Source: Nonomuraea maritima (GTDB taxonomy: Bacteria > Actinomycetota > Actinomycetes > Streptosporangiales > Streptosporangiaceae). From it: a DNA stretch of 64,000 nt. The translations under genes and the position numbers were made by a program. The DNA lies in contig NZ_FNFB01000004.1 of the NCBI RefSeq assembly GCF_900100395.1, positions 62,001 to 126,000 of the forward strand, written 5' to 3'. The notes beneath the pieces were generated by a model. That model was given only the letters and a program-made list of their open reading frames with translations, searched no databases and had not been told where the DNA came from. Positions 20,065-29,318 of the stretch are shown one piece after another. Position 1 is the first letter of the stretch. Each line of letters opens with the position of its first letter.

Positions 20065-21207
20065 TCAGAAGTAGTCCAGCATGTACGGCTTGGCGGCGAA
20101 GGCGGCGTCGAGGGCCTCGTCGTGTCGGTCGTCGCCGGTCATGAGGCCGCTGAGCCGCAGCGTGGCCGTGGGGACGCCGGCGTACAGGGCGGACAGGCCG
20201 TTGGCCCGGAGCCGGGGGCCGGGACCGTCGGCCGGCGTGGCCGCGCCCGAGCCGCCCGAGACCTCGAGCCGCCACGTGCCGTCGCCCCTGACCGGGTCGT
20301 CGACGGAGAGGACCGCGTCGCAGGACACGTGCGCGGGGAAGCCCCTGCGCTCCACGGCGGCGGGGACGTCGATCACCCGGAACATCCACCTGACCTGGGT
20401 GACCTGCTCCTTCGTCCGCTCGCGCAGCAGCCACAGCACCGGGTCGTCGGGGGCCACGGGGGCGACGACGTCGCGCGCGACCGAGGAGGCGGTGCCGACC
20501 AGGGACCACAGGGCGCGCAGGGTCTCGCCGGAGCCCGCGACGAGGTTGTCCACCCGGATGTCCTCGCCCTTCCAGCGGTAGCCGGCGTAGCCGTCGTCGG
20601 CGAGGTAGAGGAAGGCGTCCTCGTTGTCCAGCCAGACCGCCCAGGTGCGCTCGTCCCAGGAGACGGGGCCGCTGGAGCGGTTCGCGGCGTGGACGCGGTG
20701 GAGCACCGACACGACCTCTGCCGCGTCCGCCGGCCCCATCCGGCGCAGCTTGACCTGCCCGGTCTGCGGGATCCGGCGCAGCTGCTCGGCGGGGAGGCGC
20801 ACCATGTGCTGGGCTCCGGCGTGCTCGTAGCCGAGCCCGCGGTAGATCGCGGTGGTGGCCGGGTAGAGCGCGGAGACGGCGTCGCCGAGCTGCGCGGCCC
20901 GCTCCATGACGGTTGTCATGAGGCGGGTGCCGAGGCCGCGGCCACGGTACTCCGGGTTGACAGCGACCCCCGCGACCCCCGCCATCGGCTGCGGCCGGCC
21001 GTGCCACCACTGCGTGAACCGGCGCAGCCGGGCCGCGGCGGCCAGCCGGTCGCCATCGAACGCGCCCAGGTAACGCCCCTCCGCCAGGGTGGGCAGCACG
21101 GCACGGCGCCATTGCTCGCGCTCGTGCGCCGGGATCGGGCCGAAGGCGCGCCTGCGCGCGTCGATGACGTCGTCGAGGTCTGCCTCGGTCAGGTCGCGTA
21201 TCTCCAC
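20065..21207 (-). CDS. Eis-like GNAT N-acetyltransferase
   Basis: A 380-residue protein with an N-terminal GNAT domain. The acetyl-CoA loop VAVNPEYRGRGLGTRLM (about 79-95) and ALYPATTAIYRGLGYEHAG are followed by a second GNAT-like and an SCP2-like region. It ends in MLDYF. In the Eis family, a C-terminal Phe carboxylate acts as the general base, so the preserved terminus supports an active Eis-type enzyme. Some Eis members acetylate aminoglycosides or proteins; the substrate here is unknown. It lies 12 nt downstream of the permease gene, and both are inserted between yebC and ruvC. Confidence 0.85.
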   Translation of the reverse strand: MEIRDLTEADLDDVIDARRRAFGPIPAHEREQWRRAVLPTLAEGRYLGAFDGDRLAAAARLRRFTQWWHGRPQPMAGVAGVAVNPEYRGRGLGTRLMTTVMERAAQLGDAVSALYPATTAIYRGLGYEHAGAQHMVRLPAEQLRRIPQTGQVKLRRMGPADAAEVVSVLHRVHAANRSSGPVSWDERTWAVWLDNEDAFLYLADDGYAGYRWKGEDIRVDNLVAGSGETLRALWSLVGTASSVARDVVAPVAPDDPVLWLLRERTKEQVTQVRWMFRVIDVPAAVERRGFPAHVSCDAVLSVDDPVRGDGTWRLEVSGGSGAATPADGPGPRLRANGLSALYAGVPTATLRLSGLMTGDDRHDEALDAAFAAKPYMLDYF

Positions 21208-21219
21208 AAGCAGCAGACT

Positions 21220-23001
21220 CTACGCAGCGGGCGGGCCAGGCCGCCAACCGGTTACGCCGCCCCTGACGATCGCGAGCCGGTCGAGGTAGAGCAACTGGGC
21301 GGCCACGAGGGCGGCCAGCGCGACGCCGACCACGAGCAGCGGCGTGGCCGCCCCGGCGTCCGGCGTGCGGACCGCCTGCGCGCTGAGCTGGCCGGCCTGG
21401 GCGACCGCGGTGGTGAACAGCTCGGGCTCCTGGGCGACCAGCAGCGGCCACAGCAGGTCGTGGGCGTTCACCAGCGTGACCGCGCCGGCGAGGATGCCCG
21501 CCATGGGCAGCGACGGGAGGACAACGCCGCCGAAGAAGTCGCGGCCGGCGCGTTCGGACAGGCCCCTGCACAGCAGCGTGAGGACGAGCAGCGCAGGGAC
21601 GCTGACCAGCACGGGCGGCACGAGGGCGGGGAAGGTGTCGACGAGATCGAGGTTGAGCATGTTCTGCCAGTTGGCGCCGCCGAGGACGCCGGTGCCGGCG
21701 AACAGCCACGGCGCGAAGAGCAGCAGCAGCCACTCGCTGTACCGGCCGATCGGGCGCAGGCCGCCGATGCCGAGGGCGCCGAGGTAGGCCACCCCCACCG
21801 ACACGATCGCCCCGACGAGGGCGGGCACCCAGGTGTTGACCTGGGCCTGCAGCTCGCCGGCCGGGGAGCCGGGCGAGGCGAGCACGCCGTCGATCCAGGG
21901 CCAGGCGCACACGAGGCCCACGGCCACCACGACGATCAGCGTCGTCACGCCGACGGCCACCGCGACGGGTCCGCCCGCCCGCCGTACGGGCGGCACGGGC
22001 GCAGGCGGGAGGTCCTTCACCGGCCCCGACGACCACTCGGGACGAAGCGCGGGCGCCGCACCGGGGAACACCGCCCCGCCGCCGTACGGGCCTGCGGCCG
22101 CCCCGACGCCGTACGGGCTGGGCGCCGCGCGCTCGGCCCCGATCCGGGCGTCGGAATCCGGAGCCGCGTCGGGCGAGGTCAGGGTGATGCGCAGCCGGAA
22201 GGCCACCGCGACGAGCGTGGCGGCGATGCCCAGTGCGGCGAGGATCACCCACGTGAGCGTCGAGACGGCCGCACCCGGGCCGAACTCGGCCAATCTGAAG
22301 GCGTAGTCGTACGACAGACCCGCCAGCGTCTCTGTGGCGCGCTGAGGGCCGCCGTGGGTGAGCACCATGCCGAACGAGAACGCCTGGAGCCCCACCGCGA
22401 CGACGGCGAACGCGAGCATGATCGTGACGGCGAGCATCGCGAGCCCCGGAGATCCGCCCCGCAGCACCGGCAGGTACGCGATGAGGGCCAGCGCGCACAC
22501 GACGCCGAACGTGGCGGCCGCGACGATCAGCCGGAGCGTGCCGGGAGCGGTGGCCGCCTCACGCAACCCCTCGGCGAGGGTCACCACGCCGGACGCGTTG
22601 GGCGTGAGGCCGCGCATCCAGGCCGCGGCGATCCCGACGGGCGCGAACGTGACGACGGCGAGCGAGAGCGTGATGCGCCCTGCCCGTCTGGGCCAGGTGC
22701 CTGCGCGGTCGAGCGCCAGCGCCAGCAGCGGGCCTACCACCACGGTCACCAGCAGCGGGATCACCGTCAGGGACAGCGTGAACCCCAGGGCCCGCCAGAA
22801 CTCGCTGCCGCCGAGCAACTCGGCGTAGTTGGCCGGACCGGCGTAGCTGATGTCGCGCAGCACGCCGCCGCTCTGAAAGCTGAGCCAGATCGTCTGTGCC
22901 GTGGGCAGGACGAGCGTGATGAGGGCGCCGAGCAGCGCCGGCACGGCGAGCAGCCAGCCGAGCGCCGGGGAGTGCGCCTGTGGGTGGTGGGGGGAAGTCA
23001 C
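21220..23001 (-). CDS. Fused sugar-ABC-permease-like membrane protein with degenerate EAA loop
   Basis: A 593-residue polytopic protein. Residues 1-275 look like a MalF-type permease: an N-terminal LGWLLAVPALLGALITLVLP helix, then LTHGGPQRATETL and YDYAFRLAEFG near the end of the half. After a Pro/Gly linker (about 290-345), residues 350-593 resemble a second permease with LVNAHDLLWPLLV. Canonical permeases carry an EAA-type loop that docks the ATPase. In the first half the expected site reads IAYLPVLRGGSPGLAML with no EAA---G core. No ATPase or binding-protein gene is adjacent. The transport role is doubtful. Confidence 0.7.
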   Translation of the reverse strand: MTSPHHPQAHSPALGWLLAVPALLGALITLVLPTAQTIWLSFQSGGVLRDISYAGPANYAELLGGSEFWRALGFTLSLTVIPLLVTVVVGPLLALALDRAGTWPRRAGRITLSLAVVTFAPVGIAAAWMRGLTPNASGVVTLAEGLREAATAPGTLRLIVAAATFGVVCALALIAYLPVLRGGSPGLAMLAVTIMLAFAVVAVGLQAFSFGMVLTHGGPQRATETLAGLSYDYAFRLAEFGPGAAVSTLTWVILAALGIAATLVAVAFRLRITLTSPDAAPDSDARIGAERAAPSPYGVGAAAGPYGGGAVFPGAAPALRPEWSSGPVKDLPPAPVPPVRRAGGPVAVAVGVTTLIVVVAVGLVCAWPWIDGVLASPGSPAGELQAQVNTWVPALVGAIVSVGVAYLGALGIGGLRPIGRYSEWLLLLFAPWLFAGTGVLGGANWQNMLNLDLVDTFPALVPPVLVSVPALLVLTLLCRGLSERAGRDFFGGVVLPSLPMAGILAGAVTLVNAHDLLWPLLVAQEPELFTTAVAQAGQLSAQAVRTPDAGAATPLLVVGVALAALVAAQLLYLDRLAIVRGGVTGWRPGPPAA

Positions 23002-23086
23002 GACGCCCGACCCTACGCCGAGCGACCCCTTTCACGCACGCCCGGCCTCGCCGTACGTCGCCCGCCGCCTCACGAAAAGGCGGTCG

Positions 23087-23115
23087 GGCCGGCGCGCGGA
23101 CCTCGTGCGCCGGCC
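23087..23115 (-). terminator. Terminator after yebC
   Basis: GGCCGGCGC and GCGCCGGCC arms (9 bp) with an 11-nt loop lie after yebC on the minus strand. A TTTT tract follows about 9 nt beyond the stem. Confidence 0.6.
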
Positions 23116-23123
23116 GGGTGCGA

Positions 23124-23873
23124 CTAGTCGAGCGCCGCGAGGACCTCGTCGGAGACGTCGAAGTTGGCGAAGACGTTCTGGACGTCGTCGCAGTCCTCCA
23201 GCGCGTCGATGAGGCGGAACACCTTCTTGGCGCCCTCCTCGTCGAGGGGCACGCTCATCGTGGGCAGGAAGCTCGACTCGGCCGAGTCGTAGTCGATGCC
23301 GGCCTCCTGCAGCGCCTTGCGCACCGGCACGAGGTCTCCGGCCTCGCAGACGACCTCGAAGGAGTCGCCGATGTCGTTGACCTCCTCGGCGCCCGCGTCG
23401 AGGACGGCCATCAGCACGGTGTCCTCGTCGAGCCCGTTCTTGGGGACGATCACGACGCCCTTGCGGTTGAACATGTACGACACCGAACCGGGGTCGGCCA
23501 GCGAGCCGCCGTTGCGGGTCAGCGCGACGCGGACCTCGGAGGCGGCGCGGTTGCGGTTGTCGGTGAGGCACTCGATGAGCACCGCGACCCCGCCGGGCGC
23601 GTAACCCTCGTACATGATCGTCTGCCAGTCGGCGCCGCCGGCCTCGAGGCCGCCGCCACGCTTGCGTGCCCGCTCGATGTTGTCGTTGGGCACGGAGTTC
23701 TTCTTCGCCTTGAAGATGGCGTCGAAGAGGGTGGGGTTGGCGTCCGGGTCAGGGCCACCGGTCCGGGCCGCCACTTCGATGTTCTTGATGAGCTTGGCGA
23801 ACAGCTTGCCGCGCTTGGCGTCGAGCGCGGCCTTCTTGTGCTTCGTCGTCGCCCATTTGGAGTGGCCGGACAT
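23124..23873 (-). CDS. yebC: YebC/PmpR family translation or transcription regulator
   Basis: A 249-residue member of the YebC/TACO1 family. The N-terminus [20 protein letters not shown] and the [19 protein letters not shown] segment are diagnostic. Family members have been described both as DNA-binding regulators and as factors easing ribosome stalling at prolines. It lies 3 nt after pdxT, a conserved actinobacterial pairing. Confidence 0.95.
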   Translation of the reverse strand: MSGHSKWATTKHKKAALDAKRGKLFAKLIKNIEVAARTGGPDPDANPTLFDAIFKAKKNSVPNDNIERARKRGGGLEAGGADWQTIMYEGYAPGGVAVLIECLTDNRNRAASEVRVALTRNGGSLADPGSVSYMFNRKGVVIVPKNGLDEDTVLMAVLDAGAEEVNDIGDSFEVVCEAGDLVPVRKALQEAGIDYDSAESSFLPTMSVPLDEEGAKKVFRLIDALEDCDDVQNVFANFDVSDEVLAALD

Positions 23874-23876
23874 TAC

Positions 23877-24455
23877 CTAGAGCTCCCTCACCATGTCTAC
23901 GAAGTAACGGTGCACGCGGACGTCCCCGGTGAGCTCGGGATGGAACGACGTCGCGAGCAACGGCCCTTGACGGACCGCGACGATCCTATCCCCAGGCTCG
24001 CACCTGCCCAGCACTTCGACGTCCGCGCCGAGGGATTCGACCCATGGCGCGCGGATGAACACGGCGCGCACGCGCTCGCCGGCGAAGTCGAGATCGGACT
24101 CGAACGAGTCGACCTGGCGGCCGAAGGCGTTGCGCCTGACCACCATGTCGATGCCGCCGATGGTCTGCTGACCGGCGATGCCGTCCTCGATGCGGTCCGC
24201 CAGCATGATCATGCCGGCGCACGACCCGTAGGTGGGCATGCCCTCCTTGATGCGGACGCGCAGCGGCTGCAGCATGTCGAAGGTGTCGGCGAGCTTCCAC
24301 ATCGTGGTCGACTCGCCGCCGGGGATGACGAGGCCGTCGACCGCGTCCAGTTCTGCCGGCCGGCGCACCGCGACGGCCGTGGCGCCTGCCTCCGCGAGCA
24401 TGCGCGCGTGCTCGCGCACGTCGCCCTGGAGAGCGAGAACACCGATCGTGGGCAC
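23877..24455 (-). CDS. pdxT: Pyridoxal 5'-phosphate synthase glutaminase subunit PdxT
   Basis: A 192-residue class I glutaminase giving ammonia to PdxS for pyridoxal phosphate synthesis. The nucleophile lies in GSCAGMI (C79) and the catalytic pair in SFHPEL. PGGEST is the oxyanion region. The frame opens at 24515, but the GTG at 24455 follows GGAAGGA and gives the family N-terminus [11 protein letters not shown]. Its partner pdxS is not adjacent here but 3.8 kb upstream. Confidence 0.95.
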   Translation of the reverse strand: MPTIGVLALQGDVREHARMLAEAGATAVAVRRPAELDAVDGLVIPGGESTTMWKLADTFDMLQPLRVRIKEGMPTYGSCAGMIMLADRIEDGIAGQQTIGGIDMVVRRNAFGRQVDSFESDLDFAGERVRAVFIRAPWVESLGADVEVLGRCEPGDRIVAVRQGPLLATSFHPELTGDVRVHRYFVDMVREL

Positions 24456-24591
24456 AGTCGATCCTTCCGTCCGGGTACGGGTTTCCGACAATTCAACACC
24501 AGGCGGACCCGGCATCTTCCGCCAGGGGACGCGCCGTCGGCGCCGCGCAGGTCGACACGGGTGACCGCGCGGCCATGCGGCGTCGAACGGG

Positions 24592-25809
24592 TCAGGTCGA
24601 GGGCGCGGTGCCGGCCTCGCGGACCAGGTGGTCGGCGTCCACGCGGACCAGGGCGCGCAGGTGGTGGCGCCGGGTGACGAGGACGCCCATGCCGATCACG
24701 CAGCAGGCCGCCCCCACCCAGTACGGCAGCCCGGGGCTGATCTCCTCGCCCAGTTCGGTGGCGATGAACGGGGCCAGCGCGCCGCCCATCCAGCGGACGA
24801 AGTTGTAGCCCGCGGAGGCCACGGGCCGCGGGGCGTCGGAGACCTCCATGGCCGACTCGGTGAAGACGGTGTTGTTCAGGCCGATGGGGATGCCGGACAG
24901 GACGGTGAACACGATGATGCCGACGTGTCCCGACAGCGCGATGCCGATCTGGAAGACGGCGAGCAGCCCGAGCGCCAGGTGCAGCACGTTCACCGACCCG
25001 ATCCTGCGCTGCAGCGGCGGCGCGGCGAACACCGACGACAGCGCGACGCACACGCCCCAGCCGAAGAAGACGGTGCCGAGGCCGTACGGGGACAGGTCCA
25101 GGATGAACGGGGTGAAGGCGAGCAGCGTGAAGAAGGCGAAGTTGTAGAACAGCGCGGTGAAGGAGGTGGTGGCCAGGCCGCCGTGGGCGAGCGCCCGGAT
25201 CGGGGCGCTGATCTTGGTCTTCACCTCAGGCTTGGGCGTCGACCTGAGCAGCGTGGCGATCAGCACGAAGCCGACGGCCATGAGCGTGGCGGTGCCGAAG
25301 AACGGCGCCCGCCAGTTCCAGTCGCCGAGCGCCGCGCCGAGCAGCGGGCCGGTGGACAGGCCGAGGCCGAGGGCCGACTCGTACAGGATGATGGCCGACT
25401 CCGCGCCGCCGCTGGCGGCGCCGACGATGACGGCCAGCGCCGTGGCCACGAACAGGGCGTTGCCGAGGCCCCAGCCCGCGCGGAACCCGACCAGCTCGGC
25501 GACGCTGCCGGAGGTGCCGGCCAGCGCGGCGAACACGACGACCAGCGCCAGGCCGGCCAGCAGGGTGCGCTTGCCCCCGATACGGCTGGAGACCCAGCCG
25601 GTGATGAGCATGGCGACCGCCGTGACCGTGAAGTAGCTCGTGAAGAGCAGCGACACCTGGCTCGGCGAGGCGTGCAGGCCTTGGGCGATGGACGGGAGGA
25701 TGGGGTCGACCAGGCCGATGCCCATGAAGGCGACCACCGCCGCGAAGGCGGTGGCCCAGACGGACATGGGCTGGCGGAGGATTCCGCCGGATCGCACGCC
25801 GGATTCCAC
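24592..25809 (-). CDS. MFS transporter (DHA1-like drug/metabolite exporter)
   Basis: A 405-residue protein with about 12 predicted transmembrane segments. The first loop carries [14 protein letters not shown] (motif A region), and [18 protein letters not shown] matches antiporter motif C, pointing to drug-type efflux. AAGGAG precedes the GTG. It starts 13 nt after the MarR gene, so the two probably form a regulator-pump operon. The substrate is unknown. Confidence 0.88.
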   Translation of the reverse strand: MESGVRSGGILRQPMSVWATAFAAVVAFMGIGLVDPILPSIAQGLHASPSQVSLLFTSYFTVTAVAMLITGWVSSRIGGKRTLLAGLALVVVFAALAGTSGSVAELVGFRAGWGLGNALFVATALAVIVGAASGGAESAIILYESALGLGLSTGPLLGAALGDWNWRAPFFGTATLMAVGFVLIATLLRSTPKPEVKTKISAPIRALAHGGLATTSFTALFYNFAFFTLLAFTPFILDLSPYGLGTVFFGWGVCVALSSVFAAPPLQRRIGSVNVLHLALGLLAVFQIGIALSGHVGIIVFTVLSGIPIGLNNTVFTESAMEVSDAPRPVASAGYNFVRWMGGALAPFIATELGEEISPGLPYWVGAACCVIGMGVLVTRRHHLRALVRVDADHLVREAGTAPST

Positions 25810-25822
25810 GAATGCTCCTTAC

Positions 25823-26245
25823 CTACGAGCGGCCGAGCTTCTCCAGGACGGGCAGGGCGGCCGCGAGTGTGGCGCGCTCGTCCTCGGTGAGCGCGGCCAG
25901 TTCCACGGTGAGGCGAGCGATCCTGACCGTCCGGACGGCTTCGAGGCGTTGCCGTCCCTCGGCGGTGAGCTCGACCGTCCGGACGCGCGCGTCGGCGGGG
26001 TCGAGGCCACGGGTCACGAGGCCTGCGTCCTCCAGCCGGTTGACCTGGACGGTCATGGTGGGGAGTTGCACGGCGTGCTCCTCGGCGAGCTCCGTCATGC
26101 GGCGCGGGCCGTGCTGGAGCGAGCCGAGGACGCCGTACTGCTGACTGGTCAGGGGCTGACCGGCGGCGGAGCGCCTGAGCAGGAAGACCAGGTGCCGCAG
26201 CACCTGGGAGAACTGCTCGGCCAGGTGGGTGGGATCGTCCCTCAT
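25823..26245 (-). CDS. MarR family transcriptional regulator
   Basis: A 140-residue winged-helix regulator. The LTSQQYGVLGSL and LPTMTVQVNRLEDAGLVTR segments are the recognition helix and wing approach typical of MarR, followed by DARVRTVELTAEGR. The frame is open to 26371, but only the ATG at 26245 gives a family-length protein, and the upstream extension contains repeat sequence. No Shine-Dalgarno sequence is obvious. It probably controls itself and the adjacent MFS pump through the palindrome at 26262-26274. Confidence 0.88.
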   Translation of the reverse strand: MRDDPTHLAEQFSQVLRHLVFLLRRSAAGQPLTSQQYGVLGSLQHGPRRMTELAEEHAVQLPTMTVQVNRLEDAGLVTRGLDPADARVRTVELTAEGRQRLEAVRTVRIARLTVELAALTEDERATLAAALPVLEKLGRS

Positions 26246-26261
26246 GCTGAGGTGAACTAAC

Positions 26262-26274
26262 TTAGCATGCCTAA
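26262..26274. promoter_or_regulatory. Candidate MarR operator
   Basis: TTAGCATGCCTAA, an imperfect 13-nt palindrome with TTAG/CTAA ends, lies 17 nt before the marR start in an AT-richer stretch. MarR regulators commonly bind such sites over their own promoters. Function is inferred from position. Confidence 0.5.
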
Positions 26275-26285
26275 TATTTCCGGAC

Positions 26286-26389
26286 ATGACCCCCGACCCC
26301 ACCCAACACACCGCCACGCGGCCCCGGACGTGCGGGACTGCGCGCATATGACCCCCGACCCCACCCAACACACCGCCACGCGGCCCCGG
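26286..26389. repeat. Exact 42-bp direct repeat, period 62 bp
   Basis: The 42-nt unit beginning ATGACCCCCGACCCCACCCA occurs at 26286-26327 and again at 26348-26389 without a mismatch. The pair fills the spacer between the marR start and the phoD stop. Confidence 0.9.
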
Positions 26390-26426
26390 GGTGCGGGGGC
26401 GCGCGGCGGGGCTGCAGGTGGCGGGG

Positions 26427-28121
26427 CTACGGGCGGTCGGTTTCCCGGCGGACGGTCTCCTCGACCGACGTCTCGTGCCGCGTGCGCAGGGTCGGGTCGA
26501 GCGGCCGCAGGTACGTCTGCCGCACGCCCGGCACCCGGTCCTCGACCACGAACGTGGCCCGGGTGTAGGCCGCGGCGTCGGGCGTCCGCACCCGCGGCAC
26601 GACCTTGAAGTCGGCCGTCAGCTGGTCGCGCTCGATCCTGGTGAGCACGTAGCCGCGCTGGTTGTTGTAGAACCGCAGGTGCGGGTTGATCGACAGGAAC
26701 GGGTTCTGGGCAGGGTCGGCGTCCGCTCCGTCGCCGCCGGTCGTGATCGACGTGGTGGCCAGCTCCGACCCCACGGTGGGCCCGGTCGGGTCGTCGTAGT
26801 CGAGCTTCAGGTCGCTGGCCCAGTGCGCGTGCACGTCACCGGTGAGCACCACCGGGTTGCGCACCTTCGCGTCGATCCAGCCCTGGGTGATGCGCTGCCG
26901 GGAGGCGACGTAGCCGTCCCAGGCATCCTGCGAGGTGACCTTGGCGGGACCGGCGTCCTTGTCGCGCTGGGCGAAGAACACCTGCTGTCCCAGGATGTCC
27001 CACCGCGTGCGCGACCGGCGGAAACCGTCGAGGAGCCACGCCTCCTGCTCGGCGCCGGTGATCGAGCGGGCCGGGTCGGCCGCTGCCGGGCAGTCGCGGT
27101 AGCCGTCACCGCAGGCCTGGTCGTCGCGGTACTGACGGGTGTCCAGCATGTGGAACGTGGCGGTTCTGCCCCACCGGACGCGCCGGTAGAGCTGCATGTC
27201 GACGCCTCGCGGGACGGAGGCGCGGCGCAGCGGCATGTTCTCGTAGTACGCACGGAAGGCCGCCTCGCGCCGGGCGAGGAAGTCCGGCTGCGGGTTCTGC
27301 GGGCGTTCGTGCACCTCGTCGGCCCAGTTGTTGTCGACCTCGTGGTCGTCCCAGACGACCAGCCACGGCGCGGCGGCGTGCGCGGCCTGCAGGTCGGGAT
27401 CGGCCTTGTACTGGGCGTGGCGCTGCCGGTAGCCGGCCAGGGTCTGCGTCTCGGGGCCCTCGTGGTCGCGGACGTTGCCGCCGGGGGCGGTGTAGGTGTT
27501 GCTGGTGTACTCGTACTGGTAGTCGCCGAGGTGCAGGACGAGGTCCGGCCGCTCCTCGGCCAGGCGGCGGTAGGCCGTGAAGTAGCCGTGCTCGTACTGC
27601 GCGCACGACACGAACGCCATGGACAGGGCGCTGCCGTACGACGCCGGGTGCGGGGCCGTGCGGGCGCGGCCGAGCGGCGAGACGTACGGGCCCATCCGGA
27701 AGCGGTACCAGTAGTCGGTGTCGGGGCTCAGCCCGCCGACCTCGACGTGGACGCTGTGCCCCCACACGGGGGCGGCCGTGGCGACGCCTGACCGGGCGAC
27801 CCGGCGGGCGCGTTCGTCGCGGTAGACCTGCCAGCGCACGGAGAAGGCGCGCTGCGGCATGCCGCCGAACCCGTCCTCGGCCAGCGGTTCCTGGGCCAGG
27901 CGGGTCCACAGCACGAAACCCTGATGGTCGGGGTCGCCACTGGCGACGCCGAGCGTGAACGGATCGGTACGCAGCTCGCGTGAGGCGAGCGCCGGGTCGG
28001 GGTCGGCGTACGCGGGGACGGAGGCGGGGACAGAAACGGGGACTGCGGCGGCGATCCCCGCCGCCAGGCCGGTGACGAGGAAGTGCCTGCGGTTCGGGTG
28101 TGAAAGGGTGGGCTGCTGCAC
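26427..28121 (-). CDS. phoD: Secreted PhoD-type alkaline phosphatase/phosphodiesterase
   Basis: A 564-residue exported phosphatase. The N-terminus has a twin-arginine motif NRRHFLVTG followed by an Ala/Val-rich core and a YA-DP cleavage region, so Tat export is expected. Metal-site motifs include SCAQYEHGY, HLGDYQYEY, WDDHEVDNNWADE and LTGDVHAHWASDL. PhoD enzymes use Ca/Fe and release phosphate from mono- and diesters. The GTG start at 28121 keeps the Tat peptide intact, although no good Shine-Dalgarno sequence precedes it. A Pho box was not recognised. Confidence 0.92.
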   Translation of the reverse strand: MQQPTLSHPNRRHFLVTGLAAGIAAAVPVSVPASVPAYADPDPALASRELRTDPFTLGVASGDPDHQGFVLWTRLAQEPLAEDGFGGMPQRAFSVRWQVYRDERARRVARSGVATAAPVWGHSVHVEVGGLSPDTDYWYRFRMGPYVSPLGRARTAPHPASYGSALSMAFVSCAQYEHGYFTAYRRLAEERPDLVLHLGDYQYEYTSNTYTAPGGNVRDHEGPETQTLAGYRQRHAQYKADPDLQAAHAAAPWLVVWDDHEVDNNWADEVHERPQNPQPDFLARREAAFRAYYENMPLRRASVPRGVDMQLYRRVRWGRTATFHMLDTRQYRDDQACGDGYRDCPAAADPARSITGAEQEAWLLDGFRRSRTRWDILGQQVFFAQRDKDAGPAKVTSQDAWDGYVASRQRITQGWIDAKVRNPVVLTGDVHAHWASDLKLDYDDPTGPTVGSELATTSITTGGDGADADPAQNPFLSINPHLRFYNNQRGYVLTRIERDQLTADFKVVPRVRTPDAAAYTRATFVVEDRVPGVRQTYLRPLDPTLRTRHETSVEETVRRETDRP

Positions 28122-28196
28122 GCGATCAAGGGTGCCGAAGGCCTCCGAGCCCGGCCCGGCCCTTGACCGGGCGGTGAACCGGGCACAACGAAAAGA

Positions 28197-28217
28197 CGAC
28201 ATCCTGCGTCGATGTCG
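28197..28217 (-). terminator. Rho-independent terminator after pdxS (distal)
   Basis: CGACATC and GATGTCG arms with a 7-nt loop are followed on the minus strand by TCTTTTCG, the T-tract being the complement of AAAA at 28191-28194. Confidence 0.7.
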
Positions 28218-28238
28218 CCTTCTCCGAGACCTTCTGTC

Positions 28239-28264
28239 GCGGGCGGGCCGCCGGGCCCGCCCGC
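28239..28264 (-). terminator. GC hairpin after pdxS (proximal)
   Basis: An 11-bp perfect stem (28239-28249 and 28254-28264) with a 4-nt loop lies 22 nt past the pdxS stop, ahead of the T-tracted terminator. Confidence 0.6.
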
Positions 28265-28286
28265 TGTGCGCGAGAGCCGAGGGCTC

Positions 28287-29195
28287 CTACCAGCCGCGCT
28301 CCGCCAGACGGTGCGGCTGCGCGATCTCGTCGACGTTGATGCCGACCATGGCCTCGCCGAGGCCGCGCGAGACCTTGGCGACGACGTCGGGGTCGTCGTG
28401 GAAGGTCGTGGCCTTGACGATGGCCGCGGCGCGCTTGGCCGGGTCGCCCGACTTGAAGATGCCCGAGCCGACGAACACGCCCTCGGCGCCGAGCTGCATC
28501 ATCATCGCGGCGTCGGCGGGGGTGGCGATGCCGCCCGCGGTGAACAGCACGACCGGCAGCTTGCCGGTCGTGGCCACCTCGACGACCAGCTCGTACGGCG
28601 CCTGCAGCTCCTTGGCGGCGACGTACAGCTCGTCGTCGGGCAGCGAGGCGAGGCGCTTGATCTCGGCGCGGATGGTGCGCATGTGCGTCACGGCGTTGGA
28701 GACGTCGCCGGTGCCGGCCTCGCCCTTGGAGCGGATCATGGCCGCGCCCTCGGTGATGCGGCGCATGGCCTCGCCGAGGTTGGTGGCGCCGCACACGAAC
28801 GGCACGGTGAACTGCCACTTGTCGATGTGGTTGGCGTAGTCGGCGGGCGTCAGCACCTCGGACTCGTCGATGTAGTCGACGCCGAGCGACTGCAGGACCT
28901 GGGCCTCCACGAAGTGGCCGATGCGGGCCTTGGCCATCACGGGGATCGAGACGGCGCTGACGATGCCGTCGATCATGTCGGGGTCGCTCATCCGGGACAC
29001 GCCGCCCTGGGCCCGGATGTCGGCGGGCACGCGCTCCAGGGCCATGACGGCGACGGCGCCGGCGTCCTCAGCGATCTTGGCCTGCTCGGGAGTGACGACG
29101 TCCATGATGACGCCGCCCTTGAGCATCTCGGCCATGCCGCGCTTGACGCGCGCGGTTCCGGTGACGGGGGTGCTTTCTGGCGTGCTGCTGGACAC
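28287..29195 (-). CDS. pdxS: Pyridoxal 5'-phosphate synthase lyase subunit PdxS
   Basis: A 302-residue TIM-barrel subunit that builds pyridoxal phosphate from ribose 5-phosphate, glyceraldehyde 3-phosphate and PdxT-derived ammonia. Signature segments include [23 protein letters not shown] (catalytic Lys) and RSKGEAGTG (second Lys). GTG 29207, ATG 29201 and GTG 29195 are all in frame. GAGG at 29202-29205 best suits 29195. It is separated from pdxT by phoD, marR and the MFS gene. Confidence 0.95.
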   Translation of the reverse strand: MSSSTPESTPVTGTARVKRGMAEMLKGGVIMDVVTPEQAKIAEDAGAVAVMALERVPADIRAQGGVSRMSDPDMIDGIVSAVSIPVMAKARIGHFVEAQVLQSLGVDYIDESEVLTPADYANHIDKWQFTVPFVCGATNLGEAMRRITEGAAMIRSKGEAGTGDVSNAVTHMRTIRAEIKRLASLPDDELYVAAKELQAPYELVVEVATTGKLPVVLFTAGGIATPADAAMMMQLGAEGVFVGSGIFKSGDPAKRAAAIVKATTFHDDPDVVAKVSRGLGEAMVGINVDEIAQPHRLAERGW

Positions 29196-29291
29196 GGTCA
29201 TCCTCACGGGCTCTCACGGCGAATCGGTATGTTGTCACGACCATCGTAGGTCCTGACGGACCCGTCACCAGACATGCCACTATGTCAGGAT

Positions 29292-29303
29292 CCATCCGGA
29301 TGG
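29292..29303 (-). other. Palindrome downstream of DUF3048 gene
   Basis: CCATCCGGATGG is a perfect 12-nt palindrome between the DUF3048 stop and pdxS. It may be a weak terminator or an operator for pdxS. Confidence 0.3.
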
Positions 29304-29318
29304 CCCTACAGCATGTCG

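Noticed and set aside
19153-23127. 1324-codon open frame on the plus strand
   Set aside because: It is antisense to ruvA, ruvC, the Eis-like gene and the permease, all of which have motifs. Its His/Arg/Gly-rich composition is typical of GC-rich shadow frames.
26286-26389. CRISPR-like repeat-spacer pattern
   Set aside because: Only two copies, a 20-bp spacer and no cas genes. It is a simple direct repeat.
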